Shown in pieces: positions 43,101-51,938 of a stretch of 64,000 nucleotides of DNA (position 1 is its first letter; every line of letters starts with the position of its first letter). Source of the stretch: Natrinema versiforme (lineage in GTDB: Archaea; Halobacteriota; Halobacteria; Halobacteriales; Natrialbaceae); assembly GCF_005576615.1 (NCBI RefSeq), contig NZ_CP040330.1:3410001-3474000 (forward strand), read 5' to 3'. Both the position numbers and the translations under genes were made by a program. The notes under the pieces were generated by a model that had not been told where the DNA came from, did not search any database, and saw only the letters and a list, made by a program, of their open reading frames with translations.

Positions 43101-46100
43101 ATGGGATCGTCGTCCACTGACGCGGACCAAGAGACGCGTATTCGCCGACAGGAGGTCATCGCGGACCTCAGTCAGCAGGCCCTCGAGACGGGGGATCTCG
43201 AGGGGTTGTTGGACGACGCGGCGACGGCCGTCGCGGAGACCCTCGCCGTGGAGTACTGTCCGATCTTCGAACTGCGGACCGACGGCACGGCGGCCGTTCT
43301 GCGCGCGGGGAGCGACCTGCCGACGGCGTGCATCGGATCGACAACCGTACCCGCGGAGCGGTCGTCCTCCGCGGGACGCGCTCTCCGGGCCGACGAGCCG
43401 GTCGTCGCCGAACTCGACGGCGACGAATCGCCGTTCTCCGGGTCGGGGCCCCTCGCCGCCGCCGACGTTACCGGCGGCGTCACCGTCCGGATCGGGTCGA
43501 GCGACGATCCGTGGGGCGTCGTGGGCGCGTACGCGACCGACGGTCGGACGTTCTCCGACGCCGACGGCGCGTTCCTCGAGCGCGTCGCGGACGTCCTCGG
43601 ATCGGCGATCGAAAACGCCCGCACGCGACGCGACCTCGAGCGGACGGAACGGCGGTTCGAGGCGATCTTCGAGGATCCGAACATCCTCGTGGGACTGCTC
43701 GAACCCGACGGAACGGTCCTCGATATCAACGGGACGGCAATGGAGTACATCGACGCCGATCTCGACGACGTGACCGGCGAGCCGTTCTGGGAGACGCCGT
43801 GGTGGAGCGGGGACGACGACGACGTGAGCGAGGACGTACGGGAGTGGACCGAACGGGCCGCCGGCGGCGAGTACGTGCCCTTCGAGGCCGATCTCACGGG
43901 ACCCGACGGCGAACGGTACACGCTCGAGGGCGCGTTCCGCCCGGTCACGGACGACGAGGGGACCGTCACCTCGGTGATCGTCTCGGATCGCGACGTCACC
44001 GAGCGCACGGAACGCGAACGCGAACTCGAGGAGTCAGAGCAGCGCTACCGGACGCTGGTCGAGCACTTCCCCAATGGCGCCGTCGCACTGGTCGACGAGG
44101 ACCTCACCTACCGGACCGTCGGTGGGAGTCCCACGGACACGGCCGGTGCCACGGTCGATGAGGTCGAGGGGCGTCCGGTCTCGGAGGCCGTCCCGTCGTC
44201 GCTGGCCGACGACCTCGTGCCGCGCTACGAGGCCGCCCTCGAGGGCGAGTCGAGCGCGTTCGAGGCGACCATCGACGGCCGGGTCTTCGACTTTCAGGTC
44301 GTCCCCGTCCGCGACGACGACGGCGAGGTGTTCGCCGCGCTCGGCATGTCCCAGGACGTTACCGAGCGCCACGAGTCCCAGCGCCAACTCGAGGAGTCCG
44401 AGCGACGCTACCGGACGCTGATCGACAACTTCCCGAACGGCGCGGTGGCGCTGTTCGACGAGGACCTGCGCTACCAGATCGTTGGCGGTACCGCCTTCGA
44501 GGAACTCGAGGACTCGTCGGAGACGATCGTCGGGAAGACTGTCTGGGATCGGTATCCGCCCGACTTGGCCGAGCGAATGGCAGCGTCGTTCGAGGCCGCC
44601 CTCGAGGGCGATCCCAATTCCTTCGAGATGTCGCTTCACAACCGGGACTGGATGGCCTACACGGTCCCCGTCACGGACGACGACGGAGAGAGCGTCGGCG
44701 GAATGGTCATGAGCCAAGAGATCACCGAGCGCAAGGAACGCGAGCGGAAGCTTCGCGAGCGCGAGCGCCGCCTCGAGCGGTACAAGGAGTACACCGACGA
44801 GATCCACGACGCCATCGACGACGTCTTCTACGTCGTCGGTGAGGACGGCTCGCTACAGCGGTGGAACCGGAGTGTGGCCGAGGTGACCGGCTACACCGAG
44901 GCCGAACTCGCCGCGATGGAGCCGACGGACCTCATCGCGACGGACGACCGAGCAGCGGCCGTCGACGCCATTCGCCGCGGGTTCGAGACGGGATCAACCA
45001 GCGCGGAGCTGGCGGTTCGGACGAAAGACGGCGACACCGTTCCCTTCGAGTTCAACGCGTCGCGACTCGAGGACCCGTGGGGGAACACCGTCCTCGCGGG
45101 CATCGGTCGCGACATCACCGACCGGCTCGCCCGCGAGCGACACCTCGAGCGCTACGAGACGATCGTCGAGGTGGTCGACGACGGCGTCTACGTCGTCGAC
45201 GAGGACGGCTACTTCACGATGGTCAACGAGACCTACGCGGAGATGCTCGGCTACGAGCCAGCGGACCTCGTCGGCGCGCACGTCTCGTTGGTCGTCGACG
45301 ACGAGATCCACGACCGAATCGAAACGCTCGAGGCGACCGCGGAGAGCGGCGACGAGTGGCCGACGATGGAAGCCGACCTCCGGACGGCCGACGGCGAGAC
45401 GGTCCCCGCCGAAGCGAACTTCGCGACGCTGCCCGAAGACGACAGCGACTGGCACCGGGTCGGGATCGCCCGAGACATCAGCGAGCGCACGGAACGCAAG
45501 CGCCGGCTCGAGGAGTCCGAACGTCGGTACCGGACGCTCGTCGAGAACTTCCCCGACGGCGCGGTGGGGCTCTACGACGAGGACCTCGAGTACATCGTCG
45601 TCGGCGGCGAGGCGTTCGACGATCTGGGGATCTCGGAGGACGAGGTCGCTGGCGCGACGATCGCCGATCGGTACCCGGACGACCTCCTCGAGGAAGTCGA
45701 GCCGTACTATCGGGCCGTATTCGACGGGGAGGCGAACACGTTCGAGTTCCGGGCCCACGGCCGAGACGTTTTGGCCCACACGCTCCCCGTCCGAAACGAG
45801 GACGACGAGATCTTCGCGGGCATGGTGCTGGCACAGGACGTCACGGAGCGCCGCGAGTACGAACGGAAAATCGAGGACTCCAACGAGCGCCTCGAGCAGT
45901 TCGCCTACGCGGCCAGCCACGACCTGCAGGAACCGCTGCGGATGGTCACGAGTTACCTCACGCTGCTCGAGAACCGCTACGCGGACGCCTTCGACGAGGA
46001 CGGGCAGGAGTTCCTCGCGTACGCCGTCGACGGGGCCGACCGGATGCGAGAGATGATCGACGGCCTCCTCGAATATTCGCGCGTCGAGACCCGCGGCGAC

Positions 46101-46718
46101 CCGTTCGAGCCGATGGACCTCGAGGCGGTCGTCGACAACGTGCTGGCGGACCTCCAGTTCCGGATCGAGGAGACCGACGCCGAGGTCACCGTCGAAGCGT
46201 TACCCCGCCTCGAGGGCGACGCGAGCCAGTTACGGCAGGTGTTCCAGAACCTCTTGTCGAACGCGCTCACCTACAGCGGGGACGAGCCCCCGCGGATTCA
46301 CGTCGGCGCCGAGCGCCGCGAGGCGCCACGCGCCTCGGACCGGCGGCGCACGGAACGGGGTTCCGCGGACGAGCGAGCGGCGAACTCGTTCGAGACAGCG
46401 AAGCCGTCTCCTGATGACGGAAGTCCCGAATCGACTTCCGACTCACCGCGAGAGGACGGCGACGCCGCGGAGAACGCCGGCGACGAGTGGGTGATCTCGG
46501 TCGCGGACGAGGGAATCGGCATCGACGACGAGGATCAAGATCGGGTGTTCACCATCTTCGATCGCCTCCACAGCCGCGAGGAGTACTCGGGGACCGGTAT
46601 CGGCCTCGCGCTCTGTGAACGCATCGTCCAACGCCACGGCGGCGACATCTGGGTCGAATCCGAGCCCGGCGAGGGATCGACGTTCTTCGTCGCCCTTCCC
46701 GCCTCGCAGGCGGAGTAG
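43101..46718 (+). CDS. Multi-PAS sensor histidine kinase
   Basis: 1205 residues, no transmembrane segments, so a cytoplasmic sensor. Order: GAF-like domain (about 20-170), PAS 1 (about 178), PAS 2 (312), PAS 3 (433), PAS 4 (560), PAS 5 (683), PAS 6 (806), HisKA with the phospho-His in AASHDLQEPLR (about 935-945), HATPase with N box QVFQNLLSNAL, G1 DEGIGIDDED and G2 GTGIGLAL. PAS 2, 3 and 6 are near-copies sharing RYRTL--FPNGAVAL-DEDL. A 60-residue acidic, Ser-rich insertion splits the ATPase domain before the G1 box. No response regulator is adjacent, so the partner is encoded elsewhere. Stimulus unknown; redox or light is common for such kinases in haloarchaea. Confidence 0.93.
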   Translation: MGSSSTDADQETRIRRQEVIADLSQQALETGDLEGLLDDAATAVAETLAVEYCPIFELRTDGTAAVLRAGSDLPTACIGSTTVPAERSSSAGRALRADEPVVAELDGDESPFSGSGPLAAADVTGGVTVRIGSSDDPWGVVGAYATDGRTFSDADGAFLERVADVLGSAIENARTRRDLERTERRFEAIFEDPNILVGLLEPDGTVLDINGTAMEYIDADLDDVTGEPFWETPWWSGDDDDVSEDVREWTERAAGGEYVPFEADLTGPDGERYTLEGAFRPVTDDEGTVTSVIVSDRDVTERTERERELEESEQRYRTLVEHFPNGAVALVDEDLTYRTVGGSPTDTAGATVDEVEGRPVSEAVPSSLADDLVPRYEAALEGESSAFEATIDGRVFDFQVVPVRDDDGEVFAALGMSQDVTERHESQRQLEESERRYRTLIDNFPNGAVALFDEDLRYQIVGGTAFEELEDSSETIVGKTVWDRYPPDLAERMAASFEAALEGDPNSFEMSLHNRDWMAYTVPVTDDDGESVGGMVMSQEITERKERERKLRERERRLERYKEYTDEIHDAIDDVFYVVGEDGSLQRWNRSVAEVTGYTEAELAAMEPTDLIATDDRAAAVDAIRRGFETGSTSAELAVRTKDGDTVPFEFNASRLEDPWGNTVLAGIGRDITDRLARERHLERYETIVEVVDDGVYVVDEDGYFTMVNETYAEMLGYEPADLVGAHVSLVVDDEIHDRIETLEATAESGDEWPTMEADLRTADGETVPAEANFATLPEDDSDWHRVGIARDISERTERKRRLEESERRYRTLVENFPDGAVGLYDEDLEYIVVGGEAFDDLGISEDEVAGATIADRYPDDLLEEVEPYYRAVFDGEANTFEFRAHGRDVLAHTLPVRNEDDEIFAGMVLAQDVTERREYERKIEDSNERLEQFAYAASHDLQEPLRMVTSYLTLLENRYADAFDEDGQEFLAYAVDGADRMREMIDGLLEYSRVETRGDPFEPMDLEAVVDNVLADLQFRIEETDAEVTVEALPRLEGDASQLRQVFQNLLSNALTYSGDEPPRIHVGAERREAPRASDRRRTERGSADERAANSFETAKPSPDDGSPESTSDSPREDGDAAENAGDEWVISVADEGIGIDDEDQDRVFTIFDRLHSREEYSGTGIGLALCERIVQRHGGDIWVESEPGEGSTFFVALPASQAE

Positions 46719-46802
46719 TACGGTCTCGAGTCGCCGGCCCCCGTCGCGACGACGAAACGACAACGCCCCGGGACTTTACTCACGCGCGGTCATATTGCGG
46801 GT

Positions 46803-47753
46803 ATGGGCTGGACAGCAGACGAGATTCCCGACCAGAGCGGACGCACGATCGTCGTCACGGGCGCGAACAGCGGCATCGGCCTCGAGGCCACCCGCGAACT
46901 CGCGCGCAACGGCGCGACGGTGATCATGGCCACGCGGAGCACCGAGCGCGGCGACGACGCGGCCGACGAGATCCTCGAGGACGTTCCCGACGCCGACCTC
47001 CGCGTCGAGGAGTGCGACCTCGCCGACCTCGAGTCGGTTCGGGACTTCGCGGACCGACTCACAGACGAGACGATCGACGTACTGATCAACAACGCGGGAG
47101 TCATGGCGATCCCACGGTCGGAGACCGAAGACGGCTTCGAGACCCAGTTCGGCGTTAACCACCTCGGCCACTTCGCGCTGACCGGACTACTGCTCGAGAA
47201 TCTGGCGACCGACGAGGGGGAGCCGGCGCGGGTCGTCACCGTCTCGAGCGGCGTCCACGAGAACGGCGAGATCGACTTCGACGACCTCCAGGGCGAGGCG
47301 TCCTACGACAAGTGGGACGCCTACGCCCAGTCGAAACTGGCGAACGTGCTCTTCGCGTACGAACTCGAGCGGCGGTTCCTCACGGCGGATATGAACGCGG
47401 AGAGTATGGCGGTACATCCGGGCTACGCCAACACGCAGCTACAGGTCCGCGGGCCCGAGCAGAGCGGAAGCCGGCTCCGAATGGCGGCGATGAAACTGAT
47501 GAACGCGGTGGCCGCCCAATCGGCCGAGATGGGCGCGCTACCGACGCTGTACGCCGCGGCCGCGCCCGAGGTCGAGGGCGGCGCGTACTACGGCCCCGGC
47601 GGCTTCCAGAACATGCGCGGGACGCCCGAGCGACAGGCCTCCTCGGATCGGTCCTACGACGAGGAGACGGCCCGTCGGCTGTGGGCGGTCTCGGAAGAAC
47701 TGACCGGCGTCACGTACGACCTGCCGGAACCGAAAGCCGAGGTCGCAGCGTAG
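46803..47753 (+). CDS. Short-chain dehydrogenase/reductase, retinol dehydrogenase-like
   Basis: 316 residues. TGANSGIGLEATRELA is the NADP(H) motif; MATRSTERG after strand 2 has the Arg typical of NADP preference. NNAGVMA, HLGHFALTGLLL, VTVSSGVH and the catalytic YAQSKLAN are all present. Longer than classical SDRs by about 60 residues, matching the RDH11/oxidoreductase branch annotated widely in haloarchaea. Substrate unknown. A ferredoxin gene follows 74 bp downstream on the same strand. Confidence 0.9.
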   Translation: MGWTADEIPDQSGRTIVVTGANSGIGLEATRELARNGATVIMATRSTERGDDAADEILEDVPDADLRVEECDLADLESVRDFADRLTDETIDVLINNAGVMAIPRSETEDGFETQFGVNHLGHFALTGLLLENLATDEGEPARVVTVSSGVHENGEIDFDDLQGEASYDKWDAYAQSKLANVLFAYELERRFLTADMNAESMAVHPGYANTQLQVRGPEQSGSRLRMAAMKLMNAVAAQSAEMGALPTLYAAAAPEVEGGAYYGPGGFQNMRGTPERQASSDRSYDEETARRLWAVSEELTGVTYDLPEPKAEVAA

Positions 47754-47827
47754 GGCCGGGGGCCCCGCGCTCGTCGTCACCTGCGGCAACCGTAACGCGA
47801 AAGACGATACAGTCAAACCCCTACGTA

Positions 47828-48169
47828 ATGAGCGACGACGACGGCATTCAACGCGCGAGCGACGTCGGTTCCAGCGACGCGCCGCCGGTCGAGGAGAAAC
47901 CGTACAAGATCATCTTCGAGGCCAACAAGTGCTTCGGCGCGGGCAAGTGCGCCGAGGTCAGCGCCAACTGGGAGATGTCCATCGCCTCGGGCATGGCCAA
48001 ACCCAACGAGTACTTCTTCGGTGAGGAGGACCTCGAGCACAACGTCCGCGCCGCGGAGATCTGTCCCGCGAAGAAAGACGAGGGCTGTATCCACGTGGTC
48101 GACCGCCGGACCGACGAGGAGATCGCACCGGACCCCCACGGCGACGGCACGCTGAGCGTCGACTGGTAG
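47828..48169 (+). CDS. Single-cluster ferredoxin
   Basis: 113 residues. Four Cys occur in EANKCFGAGKCAEVSANWEM and AAEICPAKKDEGCIHVVD, the pattern of a one-cluster (3Fe-4S or 4Fe-4S) ferredoxin of the FixX/P450-partner kind, different from the 2Fe-2S ferredoxin that is the main haloarchaeal one. The sequence is acidic with an unstructured N-terminus of about 25 residues. The start is ATG 47828; a longer upstream open frame overlaps the SDR gene and is not coding. Redox partner unknown. Confidence 0.85.
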   Translation: MSDDDGIQRASDVGSSDAPPVEEKPYKIIFEANKCFGAGKCAEVSANWEMSIASGMAKPNEYFFGEEDLEHNVRAAEICPAKKDEGCIHVVDRRTDEEIAPDPHGDGTLSVDW

Positions 48170-48204
48170 CACCCGTCTCGAGGCGCAGCTCTGACCGCTC
48201 GAGG

Positions 48205-48293
48205 ACACACCGAAACGCACATCCCCACCCTGGAACAACGGTCGAGTGCCTTCTGTGCGAGGGGAGCCAAGCAGGCCAACGGCGGTGGGCTTA
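48205..48293 (+). repeat. 89-bp direct repeat: promoter plus 5' half of tRNA-Leu (truncated copy)
   Basis: Matches 48422-48510 with 5 mismatches. The stretch 48257-48293 reproduces the tRNA-Leu 5' half (GCGAGGGG-GCCAAGCAGGCC) through the first bases of the anticodon loop (CTTA), then diverges. It is a broken tRNA gene, directly followed by a copy of the dispersed element. Confidence 0.8.
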
Positions 48294-48301
48294 TCACGCC
48301 G

Positions 48302-48364
48302 GGACCTTTTGCTGCGTTTCGCTCGCGAGCGCTCGCTCCACTTGCAAAATCTCCACCAAAAGCC
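48302..48364 (+). repeat. Dispersed element, copy at the tRNA locus
   Basis: GGACCTTTTGCTGCG at one end and TTGCAAAATCTCCACCAAAAG at the other with a hairpin-prone GCTCGCGAGCGC middle. Same family as 20818-20877, 20929-20988 and 51833-51899. It lies between the truncated and the intact tRNA copies. Confidence 0.7.
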
Positions 48365-48473
48365 GTCGTCACCCCCGCTGGGGGTTCCTCGGCCCGCTCG
48401 CTCCCGTCGGTCACTCGCGGTACACACCGAAACGCACATCCCCACCCCGGAACAACGATCGATTGCATTCTGT

Positions 48474-48557
48474 GCGAGGGTAGCCAAGCAGGCCAACGGC
48501 GGTGGGCTTAAGACCCGCTCCCGTAGGGGTCCTTGGGTTCAAATCCCAACCCTCGCA
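48474..48557 (+). tRNA. tRNA-Leu (anticodon TAA)
   Basis: 84 nt. Acceptor GCGAGGG pairs with CCCTCGC, discriminator A; D-arm GCCAAGCAGGCCAACGGC; anticodon loop CTTAAGA gives anticodon TAA; a long variable arm (class II) around CCCGTAGGGGTCC; T-arm TTGGGTTCAAATCCCAA. No intron and no encoded CCA (the A is followed by CTC). The upstream 50 bp are duplicated at 48205-48256. Confidence 0.95.
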
Positions 48558-48595
48558 CTCGTCACGAGCACCCGCGAGTGACGAGTGTGAGACGC

Positions 48596-48675
48596 GGGAT
48601 TTGAACGAGAGAAGTCGCAGCCCGGACGTGAGCGAACGCGAACGTCCCGGAACGTCTTCGCGTTGTTCAAATCCC
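48596..48675. repeat. Hairpin unit built on a tRNA T-arm copy (first)
   Basis: GGGATTTGAAC (48596-48606) pairs with GTTCAAATCCC (48665-48675); an inner GGACGT/ACGTCC stem is also possible. The right arm continues as a copy of the tRNA-Leu 3' end to 48685 (AACCCTCGCA). Confidence 0.65.
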
Positions 48676-48727
48676 AACCCTCGCATGTCGCCGCGAACAC
48701 ACTGCGAGTGACGAGTGTGCAACGCGT

Positions 48728-48800
48728 GACTTGAACCAGACCGAGGTTCTGCGAGCAATGCGAGCAGGTTCTCGAGCGTGGTTCAAATCCCAACCCTGCA
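48728..48800. repeat. Hairpin unit built on a tRNA T-arm copy (second)
   Basis: TTGAACCA (48731-48738) pairs with TGGTTCAA (48779-48786). The right arm again copies the tRNA 3' end (GTTCAAATCCCAACCCTGCA, to 48800). GCGAGTGACGAGTGTG occurs before both units, at 48574 and 48704. Confidence 0.6.
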
Positions 48801-48947
48801 AGCGAGGTCGGCAAGAGCACGCAACTCGAGGGCGGCATAGCTAGCAGATACAGCGCGGTCGAGCGGGGTCAGAACTGCTAGCGCTGCCGTGCAGGAGCGC
48901 GCAGGTACAACCGTTTCACCCGATCGGGTGGTAGTCGACGGCGTTCG

Positions 48948-49202
48948 ATGAGCGATCGGAACACCGCGAATCGGGACGACGAGGGGTCACGGATCGCGAC
49001 CAATCGAGCGGCGGCCGCTATTGCCGTCGGATCGCTGCTGGTCGCGGGCGCAATCGCGTTGCTCGCCCGGCGCGGCCTGCTCGAGTTCCTCGTCGCTCGC
49101 GGGGTCGCCGTAGACGCGTTGCCGTTCTATCTGCTGTTCGTGGCCCTCTTACTCTGGCTCGTGGTCTGGAGTTGGGGACGGTTGATGTCGCTCCTCCAGT
49201 GA
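48948..49202 (+). CDS. Small two-helix membrane protein, unknown
   Basis: 84 residues with a charged N-terminus (about 20 residues), helix 1 AAAAIAVGSLLVAGAIALLA and helix 2 LPFYLLFVALLLWLVVWSWG. No motif identifies a function. It is the first gene after the tRNA repeat region and converges on the membrane protein gene at 49224-49658. Confidence 0.65.
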   Translation: MSDRNTANRDDEGSRIATNRAAAAIAVGSLLVAGAIALLARRGLLEFLVARGVAVDALPFYLLFVALLLWLVVWSWGRLMSLLQ

Positions 49203-49223
49203 GAATCGTCGATAGCGGCCCCT

Positions 49224-49658
49224 TCACGCGTAGCGTCGGGGGAGCAAGACCGCGAGCGGGGCGTAGATCGCCGCCGTGATAACGAGCGTTATGAGGATAC
49301 CGAGGCGAAGGTCCTCGGAGACGAGCCGCCACGAGAGCAGCAGAATCCCCGCGGGCGGGAGCGCGAGGCCGGCCGCCGTCCGATGAAACTGGCGGAGCCG
49401 CTTCCCCGCTTCCACCGACGTCAGCGCCGGCTCGCTGTGCTCGTCATCGTCGTCCGCCATGAAAGCGGGAACGGAGAGGTACATCCCGAGGCCGACGACG
49501 AACCCGACGACCGCGCCGAACGCCAGATCGCCGAAGAGTTCGAGACCGACGTACGCGAACACCGGCACGTCCAGCGCTCCGGCGACGAGCCCGATCAGCG
49601 TGGGCGAGAGCTGTCCCTCCGCGGTTGACTCCGACTGCTGACGACCTGACCCGCTCAT
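49224..49658 (-). CDS. Membrane protein, unknown function
   Basis: 144 residues with four hydrophobic segments: TLIGLVAGALDVPVFAYVGL, LAFGAVVGFVVGLGMYLSV, LALPPAGILLLSW and LGILITLVITAAIYAPLAV. An acidic loop DDDDEHSEPAL lies between helices 2 and 3. No family recognised. ATG 49658 (MSGSGRQQ) was preferred to an earlier in-frame start because the extension is Arg-rich and lies in the intergenic region. Confidence 0.7.
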   Translation of the reverse strand: MSGSGRQQSESTAEGQLSPTLIGLVAGALDVPVFAYVGLELFGDLAFGAVVGFVVGLGMYLSVPAFMADDDDEHSEPALTSVEAGKRLRQFHRTAAGLALPPAGILLLSWRLVSEDLRLGILITLVITAAIYAPLAVLLPRRYA

Positions 49659-49773
49659 TCGTACGTCGACCGACTCACCCCAGCCATATGACGTTGCTGT
49701 CACGCGGCTCAAGCGAAAACCTCGCTCGGTGATCCGGCGGCGCTCGTCGGGAGCGCGGCGAACTGCTGACGGC

Positions 49774-50508
49774 TTACTCCTCGCCGTCGACCACGTCCTC
49801 GGCGCGGAGTTCCTCGCTGGCCTCCCGGACCTCCCGCATGACACTCGAGATGCGTTCCTCGGCCTCGAGTTCGTCTTCGACGGAGAGGTCGACGCCCTCG
49901 ACCTCGAGGAGGAACTTGGCGACCTCGGTGGCCTCGTACATCACGTCGTCGAGCTCCTCGGCGGTGAAGAAGTCACACATCGCGCCATAGAGGAAGGTCG
50001 CGCCGGCGGTTCGGACCTTGTCCTCGAAGGAAGAACGGGCCTGATTGACCGCCTGCGGCGTGTAGGTGTCGGTCATGAAGGGGACCAGATCGGGCAGGTT
50101 CTCGCCGATCTTGGTCATCTCGACGCCGGTCTCGGTCCGGAAGTCCGAACAGAGCCGGGCGATGGCCCACTCGCGGGCGGTGATGTAGGTCCGATCCCGC
50201 AGGAACTCGTTGACCCGGTCGTACTGCGCGCCGTCCATCTTGGTAAAGCGGGCGTATTTCTGGACGTCTTCGGGGATGTCGTTTGCTTCGGGTTCGGGGT
50301 CCGGAACGCCCGGCATCGATCCCTCGCCGTCGCCCTCGGACGCCGCCCGCTCGTCGCTACCCGTCGCGGGCGATTCATCGCCCGCCGGTGGCTCGTCCGT
50401 CCCCGTCGCAGCGTCCGCGCCGCTCGAGTCCTCGTCCGGTCCGGCCGACTCGTCGGATCGTTCCGGGCGATCGGAATCGGACCGATCGACCGTCTCGTTG
50501 CCGTCCAT
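49774..50508 (-). CDS. Conserved haloarchaeal protein (DUF5806-like)
   Basis: 244 residues. The first 75 are a disordered acidic Ser/Asp/Glu/Pro segment. The rest is a well-folded alpha-helical domain beginning VQKYARFTKMDGAQYDRVNEF and RDRTYITAREWAIARLCSDF, a conserved block in haloarchaeal hypothetical proteins that I recall as DUF5806. No catalytic residues are evident. Function unknown. It is divergent from the thiolase gene at 50681. Confidence 0.8.
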   Translation of the reverse strand: MDGNETVDRSDSDRPERSDESAGPDEDSSGADAATGTDEPPAGDESPATGSDERAASEGDGEGSMPGVPDPEPEANDIPEDVQKYARFTKMDGAQYDRVNEFLRDRTYITAREWAIARLCSDFRTETGVEMTKIGENLPDLVPFMTDTYTPQAVNQARSSFEDKVRTAGATFLYGAMCDFFTAEELDDVMYEATEVAKFLLEVEGVDLSVEDELEAEERISSVMREVREASEELRAEDVVDGEE

Positions 50509-50680
50509 GGAGGGCCATTACCAAACGGCGGGCAAAAGGATTCCCCTCCCCCGTGGCGGTCCGCGACGGGGCCGGATCGCCGGCAACGGGCGCTCAGACG
50601 CTAGCCGGGCGGCCATAAACACGTTTCCCGTCCTCGAGAGTTCGACCGGATTTAAGGTCGTGAGGGACCTTCGGTAGTAT

Positions 50681-51817
50681 ATGTCACAGACGCCAGTCGT
50701 GGTCGAGGCAGTCCGGACGCCACAGGGGAAAGAAGACGGCGTGTTCGCCGACGTTCGCAGCGAGGACCTCTCGGTGCCGCTGATCGACGAGATTCTGGCC
50801 GAGACCGGCGTCTCCGGCGAGGAGGTCGACGACCTGATGTGGGGCTGTGCCCAACAACGCGGCGAACAGGACAACAACCTCGCCCGCGTCATCGCCCTGC
50901 TCTCGGAGCTCGGCGAGAACGTGCCGGCGACGACGATCAACCGCTGGTGTGCCTCCTCGATGCAATCGGTCATCTCCGCCTCCGACGCCATCGCGGCCGG
51001 CAACCGCGACGCCATCATCGCCGGCGGCGTCGAGAGCATGAGCCGCGTCCCGATGGGCGAAGGTTTCTCGGAGATCCACCCGCGGCTGGCCGAACTCTAC
51101 GACCTCGGCGACCTCCAGATGGGGATGACCGCCGAGAAGGTCGCCGAGGAGCACGGCATCAGCCGCGAAGCTCAAGACGAGTACGCCGCACGGAGCCAGC
51201 AAAACGCCGTCGAGGCCACCGAAGAGGGTCGCTTCGACGACGAGATCGTCCCGATCGAGACCGAGGACGGCACCGTCGAGGAAGACGAGGGCCTCCGCCC
51301 CGGCACGACCCCCGAAAAGCTCGCCGAACTGCCGACCGTCTTCAAGGACGACGGCTCCGTGACACCCGGCAACGCCTCCCAGATCTCCGACGGCGCCTCG
51401 GCCCTGCTGGTCACGAGCGAGGCCTTCGCCGAGGAACACGACCTCGAGATCATGGCCAAAGTCGGCAAGAACAACGTCGCCGGCGTCGATCCGACTGTCA
51501 TGGGCATCGGCCCGGTCCCGGCGACGAAGGGGCTGCTCGAGCGCAACGGGCGCGACATCGACGAGTACGACCTCGTGGAGCTCAACGAGGCCTTCGCGAG
51601 CCAGTCGCTGTACTCCCGGGACGAACTCGGGATCGACCCCGAAATCTTCAACGTCAACGGCGGTGCGATCGCCATCGGCCACCCGCTGGGGGCCTCCGGC
51701 GCTCGCCTCCCCGTGACGCTGATCCACGAACTCCAGAAGCGCGGCGGCGGCCTCGGGCTGGCGACGCTCTGTGTCGGCTTCGGGCAGGGCGCGGCGATTG
51801 AATTCGACGTCAACTGA
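50681..51817 (+). CDS. Thiolase (acetyl-CoA C-acyltransferase), second copy
   Basis: 378 residues with Cys91 (NRWCASSMQSVI), His334 ([18 protein letters not shown]) and Cys364 (CVGFGQGAA), identical spacing to the thiolase at 21002-22138. It differs mainly in the loop around residues 120-150 (MSRVPMGEGFSEIHPRLAE), which shapes substrate preference. It stands away from the other beta-oxidation genes. Its last 33 bp are repeated at 51906-51938 behind a copy of the same dispersed element found behind the first thiolase. Confidence 0.95.
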   Translation: MSQTPVVVEAVRTPQGKEDGVFADVRSEDLSVPLIDEILAETGVSGEEVDDLMWGCAQQRGEQDNNLARVIALLSELGENVPATTINRWCASSMQSVISASDAIAAGNRDAIIAGGVESMSRVPMGEGFSEIHPRLAELYDLGDLQMGMTAEKVAEEHGISREAQDEYAARSQQNAVEATEEGRFDDEIVPIETEDGTVEEDEGLRPGTTPEKLAELPTVFKDDGSVTPGNASQISDGASALLVTSEAFAEEHDLEIMAKVGKNNVAGVDPTVMGIGPVPATKGLLERNGRDIDEYDLVELNEAFASQSLYSRDELGIDPEIFNVNGGAIAIGHPLGASGARLPVTLIHELQKRGGGLGLATLCVGFGQGAAIEFDVN

Positions 51818-51832
51818 GACGGGTACGCTAGA

Positions 51833-51899
51833 CCTTTTGGTCCAGATTTTGCGAGGCCGACCCGAGTGAAGCGAGCAGGTCGGCCGAGACAAAAGGTGG
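51833..51899 (+). repeat. Dispersed element, copy behind the second thiolase
   Basis: Starts 16 bp after the stop: ACCTTTTGGTCCAGATTTTGCG, with a palindromic middle (GCCGACC...GGTCGGC), ending CCGAGACAAAAGGTGG. Orientation relative to the gene equals that at the first thiolase. Confidence 0.75.
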
Positions 51900-51905
51900 T
51901 CGCGT

Positions 51906-51938
51906 CAGGGCGCGGCGATCGAGTTCGACGTCAACTGA
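51906..51938 (+). repeat. Duplicated 3' end of the second thiolase gene with stop codon
   Basis: 33 bp encoding QGAAIEFDVN and a stop, matching the true gene end at 51785-51817 with 2 mismatches. A degenerate further element (GCCTTTTTGGTC...CCGAGACGAGAGGTG) follows at about 51952-51990. Confidence 0.8.

Noticed and set aside
44861-46414. 517-residue alternative frame within the histidine-kinase gene
   Set aside because: Arg-rich shadow frame of a clear six-PAS kinase.
48246-48838. Several short frames with GWDLNPRT-like words around tRNA-Leu
   Set aside because: They are translations of tRNA T-arm copies and their complements, a known source of false protein calls.
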